A stretch of DNA of 32,084 nt. Origin: an uncultured Myxococcales bacterium (GTDB lineage: Bacteria; Myxococcota_A; UBA9042; DTJE01). The translations under genes were made by a program, and so were the position numbers. Below are positions 26,843 through 32,084 of this stretch, piece by piece; the stretch's first letter is position 1, and each line of letters starts with the position of its first letter. Where the stretch lies: positions 1 to 32,084 of the forward strand of contig CALJUR010000056.1 of NCBI GenBank assembly GCA_937975765.1, in the 5' to 3' direction. Below the pieces are notes generated by a model. The model was not told the DNA's origin, made no database searches, and saw only the letters and a program-made list of their open reading frames with translations.

Positions 26843-28933
26843 TCACGGCTGGCCGCACGAGCTGCCACCCACGACGACGAACGCGCTGTTCATGTAGTTG
26901 GACGTGATCTTCAGGCTGCCGTCCTGGTTCTGGACGGCCGACACCATGCCGGAAGGCCACTTGATCGTGGCGGCTTCCCACATGTCGCACTTGAACATCT
27001 TCTGGCCCATGGCCTCCAGGTCGCGGTCGAAGACCAGCTGGCCCCACACGTAGCACTTCAGGCGCGGATAGCTGAAGCCGAAGCCGTGATCGTCCCAGTA
27101 GTGGACGCCCACGCGGTACGTTCGGCCGTTCACCGGCGCCCGCAGGTTGACGTTCTCGGGACCGGCGCCGTCGGTGTCGTCGCGGTCCAGGGACGGGTTG
27201 TCCAGCACGTTCGGGTTGACCGACTCCCACTCCGGCGTGCGGTTGTACCAGAACACGTCGTAGGGGATGTCGAACCAGCCGTCCGGCGCGCCGTCGCCGT
27301 CCAGGTCCGGCCCGGTCGCGAACGGGTGCAGGAAGTGCAGGTCCATGTCCGAGCCTTCGTCCGGCCCGGCGTTGAACTGGTCCGGGTCGCCGGGCGTGTT
27401 CCACGTCAGTTCGCAGTGGATCGCCTCGTCCGGCGTGACGGTGACCGACTTGCAGGCGGTGGTCTTGCACTGCGGGTCGCTGCTGCAGAAGTCCGCGTCG
27501 CAGACGTCCAGGCAGTAGGTGTACAGGCCGCCGATGTTCACCTCGTGGGTGGGCGTCGGGTAGTTGGCGGCCGGCATCAGCGCGAACTTGTTGTCCTCGG
27601 GCTGCTCGACCGTCCAGGCGTACTTCTGGATCGAGCCGGAGGCCGCGACGCTCTGCTCGCCGTGCAGGTGGATGATGTCCTGCGGGCGGGCGTCCTCGCC
27701 CTCCTCGATCACGATGACCGGCTGCGGGCAGTCGACCTCGACGCCGTACCCGGACAGCGCGATCAGGCTGGTCACGTAGCAGGAGTTCGAGGCGATCTCG
27801 ATGGCGCCCTTGTCCAGGGAGACGTCGCCGCTGGGGTCCTCGGGGTTCTTCACGTCCGGGGTGAACGTGACCAGGAACGTCAGCGACTGGTTGACGTCGA
27901 GGGTCAACGGGGAGGCGTCGGTCGGCGCCGCACCGCCCGGGAAGGTCGAGTAGTCGATGGCGAAGTCCGGGCTGGCGTCCGTCTTGATGGCCAGGCCGGT
28001 GATGACCAGCGGCTGCGTGCCGACCGAGCGGATCTCGACCGTCACGCCGGCCGCCTTGCCGATCTTCTTGCCGCCGAACTCGACCGACGGGGGCACGATC
28101 TCGATCCGCGGGCCGGTCGAGTTGCCGACCAGCTCGATCTGGCGCTTGCCGTCCGTGACGCCCGCCTCGTTCGAGTGGATCGTCAAGGTGGCGCGGGCCG
28201 GCTGGCAGTCGGTCGGCGCGAACGTCGCGCTCCAGGTGGTGCTGCTGTTGTCGTCGATCGTCAGCGACGGGTTCATCGGGATGGCCTCGGCCATCTCCGT
28301 CGCCTGGATGACTCGCCCGCCGACGTCCAGCGAGAAGCCGGCCGAGCCCTCCAGCATCAGCCAGTCGATCATCAGCTTGCACGACCCGGTGTTGGTCAAC
28401 TGGACTTCCTCGGTCTTCGAGGCGGTCTCCAGCGTGACCAGTTCGAAGTCCACCGTCGACGGGCCCAGGATCGCGGCCTCGCAAAGGCGCGTGGTGAAAC
28501 CGATCCTCAACTGCTGGCGCGCCAGGTCCGTGGAGTTGTCGTTCACGACCGTGACCACGAAGGTCCGGGTCTGAGAGTCGTCCTGGGGGGTGAAGACAAC
28601 GTCGAAGTCGTAGAACTCGGTTCCGGTGCCCTCGCCGCTGGGGGCCACCTGGGCGGGCAGCCCGTTCGCCCGCAACTCGAAGGCGGGGGTCGTCTCGGTC
28701 ACGCCCGCCGGGGGCGTGTATTCCGGGACGATGCTGGCGATGTTCAGGGTCCGTCCCTGGCCCGTGTTGGTGACCCGGATGGTGTAGGTGGTCGGCACGC
28801 TGGCGTCGACCTCGACGCTGGTGGCCTTGGGCGTGATCTCGATGGTCGAGGTCGCTCCCACCGAGGCGGACTTGCACGCCGGGATCGCGAGGACCGCGAC
28901 CGCAAGGATCACGAGGCCCGAGCGAGTGCTCAT
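26843..28933 (-). CDS. Lipoprotein with Ig-like repeats and C-terminal DUF2135-like domain
   Basis: This 696-aa protein has a signal ending AIPAC (lipid on Cys20). Residues about 25-400 are Ig-like repeats (YTIRVTNTGQGRTLNI, VDFELVTLETASKTEEV, VEFGGKKIGKAAGV). Residues about 405-500 look PKD-like and include cysteines C474, C478, C483, C489 and C494. The last 190 residues hold an Asp-rich domain (DMDLHFLHP 529-537, DGDG 545-548, SLDRDDTDGAGPENVNL 581-597, YRVGVHYWDD 606-615). This resembles the DUF2135/YfaP-like domain found in many secreted myxobacterial proteins; the acidic residues suggest calcium binding. It is the first gene of the lipoprotein unit. ATG 28933 has AGGAGGA seven bases upstream and a near-consensus promoter just beyond it. 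The function is unknown; a surface protein is inferred. Confidence 0.88.
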   Translation of the reverse strand: MSTRSGLVILAVAVLAIPACKSASVGATSTIEITPKATSVEVDASVPTTYTIRVTNTGQGRTLNIASIVPEYTPPAGVTETTPAFELRANGLPAQVAPSGEGTGTEFYDFDVVFTPQDDSQTRTFVVTVVNDNSTDLARQQLRIGFTTRLCEAAILGPSTVDFELVTLETASKTEEVQLTNTGSCKLMIDWLMLEGSAGFSLDVGGRVIQATEMAEAIPMNPSLTIDDNSSTTWSATFAPTDCQPARATLTIHSNEAGVTDGKRQIELVGNSTGPRIEIVPPSVEFGGKKIGKAAGVTVEIRSVGTQPLVITGLAIKTDASPDFAIDYSTFPGGAAPTDASPLTLDVNQSLTFLVTFTPDVKNPEDPSGDVSLDKGAIEIASNSCYVTSLIALSGYGVEVDCPQPVIVIEEGEDARPQDIIHLHGEQSVAASGSIQKYAWTVEQPEDNKFALMPAANYPTPTHEVNIGGLYTYCLDVCDADFCSSDPQCKTTACKSVTVTPDEAIHCELTWNTPGDPDQFNAGPDEGSDMDLHFLHPFATGPDLDGDGAPDGWFDIPYDVFWYNRTPEWESVNPNVLDNPSLDRDDTDGAGPENVNLRAPVNGRTYRVGVHYWDDHGFGFSYPRLKCYVWGQLVFDRDLEAMGQKMFKCDMWEAATIKWPSGMVSAVQNQDGSLKITSNYMNSAFVVVGGSSCGQP

Positions 28934-28970
28934 CAAGGGCTCCTCCTGGGGGAGACTCCGGTTCCGAGTG

Positions 28971-28999
28971 ATTATCCGGGTCGGGTCCAGGGGTGTCAA
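28971..28999 (-). promoter_or_regulatory. Near-consensus sigma70 promoter for the lipoprotein genes
   Basis: On the minus strand a perfect TTGACA (28999-28994) is followed after exactly 17 bp by GATAAT (28976-28971), five of six matches to the -10 consensus. Transcription should start near 28964, giving a leader of about 30 nt that contains AGGAGGA (28947-28941) before ATG 28933. So strong a match in DNA this GC-rich is unlikely by chance and predicts high, largely constitutive expression. Confidence 0.85.
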
Positions 29000-29036
29000 G
29001 CGACGATGCGGCTGCACGGTCCCGTCGAGTCCGCTG

Positions 29037-29042
29037 TAGAAT
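29037..29042 (+). promoter_or_regulatory. -10 element directly before the GTG of the TMTC-like gene (possible leaderless start)
   Basis: TAGAAT (29037-29042), five of six to TATAAT, ends six bases before GTG 29049. Transcription would begin at about 29049, on the start codon itself. No Shine-Dalgarno sequence precedes the GTG, and the same TAG (29037-29039) is an in-frame stop, so no start further upstream is possible. The -35 region is poor; TGCACG (29013-29018) at 18 bp is the best I see. Confidence 0.5.
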
Positions 29043-29048
29043 CGCCCC

Positions 29049-30800
29049 GTGGACGGAACCCCCTCGAAGACGCCCCCCCGGCGGGCTCCCCGGTGGCTTC
29101 CAGCCTTGCTGGTGGTGGCCGCGGCCCTGCTGCCCTTCCCGGGCGGCCTGGGCCTGCCCCTGCTGAATGACGACCGGATGGCGGTGATCCAGAATCCCAA
29201 CGTGCAGGGGGACATCGACGTTTCCCGGATCTTCTCCACGAACTCCTGGGGCAGCGTCGAGTACTACCGGCACACCCCGAACTACCGGCCGCTGTCGGTC
29301 CTGACCCTGGCGGCGACGCGGGCGGCCTTCGGTCTGGACCCGGTGCCGTACAAGGCGGCGAACCTGGCGCTGCACGCGATGGCCAGCCTGCTGTTGCTGG
29401 CCCTGCTGCGGCGGCTGGGGGTGCGGCCCCTGGCGTCGACGGCAGGGGCGGTGGCCTTCGCCGTGCACCCCGTGCACTCCGAGGCCCTGCTGTTCGCGGT
29501 GAACCGCGAGGAGGTGCTGGTCGCCGCCTGGCTGCTGGCGATCCTGCTGCTGGTGGTGCGGCGATCGGGGCTGGTGGCCGCGCAGGCGAGGCGGCCGTGG
29601 GGCGCGGCTTCGCTGGCGGGACTGGGGGTCCTGCTGGCGCTGGCCCTGCTGTCCAAGGAGAGCGGGGCGACCGCGGTGGTGCTGGTGCCCCTGGTCCTGC
29701 TGGCCTGGCCGGGCCGGCAGCCGCGGTGGCGCGCGGCGGCGGCCCCGACGGCGGTGGTCGCCTTCGTGTTCGGGGCCTACCTGGTGCTGCGGGGATTCGC
29801 GCTGGGGCGCATGGTCGCGTCCTTCATCCCCTACCAGGACAACCCGCTGGTGCTGGCGGACCTGCCCGGCCGACTGTCGGGGGCCCTGTCCCTGGTCGCG
29901 CACGCGGCCGGGCTGCTGTTGGCCCCGCTGGACCTCAGCGTCGACTACTCCTGGAACGTGCTGGGGCTCCCTTCCCAGGGGTTCCCGTCATCCGCCTGGA
30001 TCGGGCTGGCCGTGATCGCCCTGGCGGCTGTCGCGTTCGCGCGTGCGTACCGCATTCTTCCTTCCGTCGCGCTGGGCCTGCTGGTCCTGGCCGTCACCTA
30101 CGGCTTCGTCTCCAACGTCGCCTTCCTGAACTCCATCGTGTTCGGCGAACGCCTGCTGTACCTGCCCTCGCTGGGCGCCGCGATGGCGCTGGCGGGCGGT
30201 CTGGACGCCGCGTTCGGTGCCGCCGCGCCCTCCCCTGCCCGGCGGATCGCGGTGCTGTGCCTGGCGACGCTGATGGCGGCATGGCTGGCCTTCCTCGCGG
30301 CGCGCTCCGTGCTGCGGGTGGACGACCACCGGTCCGCGCTGGCGCTGTACGCCTCGTCGCTGGCCCAGCGCCCCGGCAGCAGCCGGCTGATGGTCAACCT
30401 GGGCGTCGAGATGAAGAAGGCGGGCCGCCGCGCCGAGGCCGAGGCGCTGTTCCGACAGGCCCTGGCGACCGACCCGGAGGACCCCGAGGCCCACCTGGAC
30501 CTGGGCCTGATGGTCGCCGACGCGGGGCATCCCGCCGAGGCCGCCCGGCTGTTCCTGCGGGCGATCGACCTGCGGCCGGGATTCCCGCAGGCCCTGGCCG
30601 CGATGTGCCTGCTGCTGGACTCGCGCGGGGACGACGAGAACGCTCTGGACTGGTGCCAGCGGGCCGCCCGGCGGGGCGCCGACGTGGCGAAGGCCCTGCG
30701 GCGCCTGGAGTTCGAGGGCCGTTGCGCGGCCCGGTGGGACGCGGTCGAATATCCTGCATCCGAACCGCGTCCACCGCGGGCCTTGGAGGAGGAGCCATGA
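29049..30800 (+). CDS. TMTC-like GT-C membrane protein with C-terminal TPR repeats
   Basis: This 583-aa protein has about ten hydrophobic segments between residues 15 and 420, followed by TPRs (about 428-540). The GT-C signature of the TMTC/DUF1736 group is visible. An acidic pair sits in the first loop (LLNDDRMAVIQNPNV, 38-52), followed by NYRPLSVLTL (78-87), AVHPVHSEA (138-146), LSKESGAT (201-208) and FGERLLYLPS (365-374). Eukaryotic TMTC proteins are O-mannosyltransferases that use lipid-linked sugars. The bacterial relatives are usually uncharacterised, so sugar transfer to exported proteins is inference. TPRs of this kind are cytoplasmic or lumenal depending on topology and could bind the acceptor. 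GTG 29049 is the first start after an in-frame stop, has no ribosome site and sits at a predicted transcript start. The stop overlaps the next start as ATGA. Confidence 0.85.
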   Translation: MDGTPSKTPPRRAPRWLPALLVVAAALLPFPGGLGLPLLNDDRMAVIQNPNVQGDIDVSRIFSTNSWGSVEYYRHTPNYRPLSVLTLAATRAAFGLDPVPYKAANLALHAMASLLLLALLRRLGVRPLASTAGAVAFAVHPVHSEALLFAVNREEVLVAAWLLAILLLVVRRSGLVAAQARRPWGAASLAGLGVLLALALLSKESGATAVVLVPLVLLAWPGRQPRWRAAAAPTAVVAFVFGAYLVLRGFALGRMVASFIPYQDNPLVLADLPGRLSGALSLVAHAAGLLLAPLDLSVDYSWNVLGLPSQGFPSSAWIGLAVIALAAVAFARAYRILPSVALGLLVLAVTYGFVSNVAFLNSIVFGERLLYLPSLGAAMALAGGLDAAFGAAAPSPARRIAVLCLATLMAAWLAFLAARSVLRVDDHRSALALYASSLAQRPGSSRLMVNLGVEMKKAGRRAEAEALFRQALATDPEDPEAHLDLGLMVADAGHPAEAARLFLRAIDLRPGFPQALAAMCLLLDSRGDDENALDWCQRAARRGADVAKALRRLEFEGRCAARWDAVEYPASEPRPPRALEEEP

Positions 30801-31912
30801 ACGGCCATCTTCGGTTCCGCCGGATCGCGTTCGCCTTCGTCCTGCTGGCTGCCGCGCCCGCCTTGTCCGACCCGCTGACGCCCTTCAACGGGCCGCCGCA
30901 GCCCGTGACGGTCGAGGACGTGCTGCCCCGCAACGGCGCGCCCGAGAACCGGGGCAACGAGTTCTACAGCGAGTGGTGGTCGTTCATCTTCCGGCTGGAG
31001 GGCGGCTACAAGGCGTACGTGCAGTTCCTGGTGTCGAACATGGGTCCCGGCGACGACAAGGCCGCGGTGTCTTCCGAGTTCCGGGTGCCCGACCAGGACA
31101 CGGTGAAGGACCGGTCGGACTTCCAGGCGGGCAAGTGGTCATCGGCGAAGGACAAGGTCGAACTGAGGTTCGGTCCCAACGTGCTGTCGGGCCCGCTGGA
31201 CGGCCTGAAGATCCACGTCGAGAACGAGTCGTTCACCGCGGACTACGTGCTGACGAACCTCGCCCCGCCGTGGAAGCCGGGCAGCGGCAAGGCGCAGTAC
31301 GGGAGGTCCCAGGGGGCCTACTACCAGTTCCAGTTGCTGGCGCCGGTCGCGCGCGTCGAGGGGACGGTCACGATGGCCGACGACGGCAGCGTGCACAAGG
31401 TGAAGGGCCTGGTCCACGCGGACCACCAGGTCGCCAGCATCGGCATGCAGGACCAGGCGCGGCGCTGGGCGCGGTTCCGCTGCATCGGCGAGAAGACGAC
31501 GTTCGTGCTGGCCAGCATGGAGACGCCGGAGGCGTACGGCGGGACCCCGATCCGCTTCGCCGCGCTGTTCCAGGACGGGAAGGTGGCGTTCCAGTCGTGG
31601 GACTTCGACCTGAAGGAGTCCGACGGCTGGAACGACCCGCAGAAGCAGGGCTACGGCGCGCCGCGGCTGCTGGAATTCCGGTCGAGGCCCGGCGCGGACC
31701 CGTTCCACGGCGTGGTCAAGGCGACCGCGATGACCAGCCGGGAGGACTTCCTGGAGAACCAGAACGCCGCCACCCGCTTCGTGGTCAGCAAGTTCGCCAA
31801 GCCGGTGATGTACTACTTCGACGGCCTGTTCGCCGTCGAGGGCACCTCCCCTTCCGGCAAGGTCGACGGCCGCGGCAAGGGCACCTACTACTTCACGGTC
31901 GTCAACCCCTAG
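30797..31912 (+). CDS. Exported lipocalin-fold protein of the Svf1/AttH/CrtC-like group
   Basis: This 371-aa protein has an N-terminal signal peptide (about 1-24, cleavage near ALS/D). The opening of the mature part, NEFYSEWWSFIFRLEGGY (54-71), recalls the 'EWWYF..L' start of AttH/CrtC-like and Svf1-like double-lipocalin proteins. The beta-rich remainder (repeated strands with VEGTVTMADDGS and KVDGRGKGTYYFTV) fits such a fold. Relatives bind or modify lipophilic compounds such as carotenoids, or act in oxidative-stress survival; here the ligand is unknown. ATG 30797 follows GGAGGAGGAG (30785-30794) and overlaps the stop of the TMTC-like gene by 4 bp, so the two are translationally coupled. 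A role on a lipid or lipid-linked substrate of the membrane enzyme is possible but not shown. The family assignment is moderate. Confidence 0.75.
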   Translation: MNGHLRFRRIAFAFVLLAAAPALSDPLTPFNGPPQPVTVEDVLPRNGAPENRGNEFYSEWWSFIFRLEGGYKAYVQFLVSNMGPGDDKAAVSSEFRVPDQDTVKDRSDFQAGKWSSAKDKVELRFGPNVLSGPLDGLKIHVENESFTADYVLTNLAPPWKPGSGKAQYGRSQGAYYQFQLLAPVARVEGTVTMADDGSVHKVKGLVHADHQVASIGMQDQARRWARFRCIGEKTTFVLASMETPEAYGGTPIRFAALFQDGKVAFQSWDFDLKESDGWNDPQKQGYGAPRLLEFRSRPGADPFHGVVKATAMTSREDFLENQNAATRFVVSKFAKPVMYYFDGLFAVEGTSPSGKVDGRGKGTYYFTVVNP

Positions 31913-31968
31913 CACCGTCCCCCGCCGCCTCGAACCCGCGATGAACGTTGGCGCCCTGGAATTTGTAG

Positions 31969-31990
31969 GGCGGGGGCCCCGTCCCCCGCC
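31969..31990 (+). repeat. Perfect 8-bp GC hairpin downstream of the Svf1-like gene
   Basis: GGCGGGGG (31969-31976) pairs with CCCCCGCC (31983-31990) around the loop CCCCGT. It sits 56 bp after the stop and is preceded by ATTTGTA, an A/T island. No T-run follows, so it is not a standard intrinsic terminator. The form 'TGTAGGGCGGGGG...CCCCGCC' resembles dispersed intergenic repeats seen in many genomes. It may end the transcript all the same. Confidence 0.5.
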
Positions 31991-32040
31991 TCCTGTCGGC
32001 ATGCACGCTCGCTCCTGGGAAGGCCGGTTCCGGGGATGCC

Positions 32041-32084
32041 CCTCCGGGAACGGAGGCCGGCAGGGGCTCTGCCCCCACCGGCCT
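32041..32084. repeat. Two overlapping inverted repeats at the window edge
   Basis: CCTCCG (32041-32046) pairs with CGGAGG (32051-32056) around the tetraloop GGAA. Overlapping it, AGGCCGG (32054-32060) pairs with CCGGCCT (32078-32084), enclosing an inner stem GGGGC / GCCCC around TCT. The two structures exclude each other because they share bases 32054-32056. The sequence may continue past the window, so its full extent is unknown. It may be a dispersed palindromic repeat or a terminator. Confidence 0.5.

Larger units (their letters stand above)
31913..32084. other. Non-coding right end rich in GC inverted repeats
   Basis: I see no coding sequence after the lipocalin-like gene. This stretch contains several stem-loops, two annotated separately, interspersed with unremarkable GC-rich sequence. 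A partial, imperfect dyad also spans about 32020-32055, where a copy of GGTTCCGGGG faces CCTCCGGGAAC. Any next gene lies beyond the window. Confidence 0.6.

Noticed and set aside
23431..26907. Long + strand frame antisense to the vWA lipoprotein gene
   Set aside because: Arg/Val/Asp/Gln-rich with no domains. The opposite strand encodes an intact lipoprotein with an intact MIDAS motif.
1..32084. CRISPR array, tRNA or rRNA genes, and prophage or insertion sequence genes
   Set aside because: Looked for direct repeats with spacers, cloverleaf-like T-arm patterns, rRNA-like conserved stretches and transposase or integrase motifs; none was found by eye.

Overview
This 32 kb window is strongly GC-rich, and third codon positions are almost all G or C. 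The best guess for the source is a Myxococcota-like or related deltaproteobacterial lineage, probably uncultured. That is an inference from gene content: a protein with an MXAN_5187-type C-terminal domain, a giant all-TPR protein, and a cluster of lipoproteins that combine HYDIN-like Ig repeats, a von Willebrand A domain and cysteine-rich inserts. I see no rRNA, tRNA, CRISPR array or intact mobile element. All coordinates and motifs come from reading the sequence; no similarity search was run.

Left part (1-8707). A GlcD-type FAD-linked oxidase (217-1554, +) faces xseB (1575-1835, -). Next comes a tight minus-strand operon read from 8707 down to 1906. In transcription order it holds the AmmeMemoRadiSam radical SAM enzyme (amrS), a 76-aa twin-arginine signal miniprotein, a Memo-AMMECR1 (AmrB-AmrA) fusion, and a 1208-aa membrane protein. 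That large protein joins a spermidine-synthase-like membrane/Rossmann module, an FMN-binding domain with a covalent-flavinylation motif, and a NosR/NapH-like iron-sulfur membrane module. A 70-aa single-pass membrane miniprotein ends the operon. ATGA overlaps join amrS to the Tat miniprotein and the large fusion to the membrane miniprotein. I read this as a membrane redox system built around the poorly understood AmmeMemoRadiSam trio, and it is the best candidate here for an undescribed system.

Middle (8792-21208). A two-TM sensor-like protein with an MXAN_5187-type C-terminus (+) converges, with only 3 bp between stops, on a 3579-aa tetratricopeptide protein (-) that fills a third of the window. 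The giant gene has a recognisable extended -10 promoter.

Right part (21372-28933, -). Three consecutive genes encode large lipoproteins: a DUF2135-like protein, a vWA protein, and an Ig/PKD-like protein. They look like one transcription unit driven by a near-consensus promoter (TTGACA-N17-GATAAT). Two of them share a six-cysteine module. I infer a cell-envelope surface or adhesion complex.

Right end (29049-31912, +). Divergent from the lipoproteins, a TMTC-like GT-C membrane protein with C-terminal TPRs appears to be translated from a leaderless GTG. It is ATGA-coupled to an exported Svf1/AttH/CrtC-like lipocalin-fold protein. The window closes with about 170 bp of non-coding DNA rich in GC inverted repeats.
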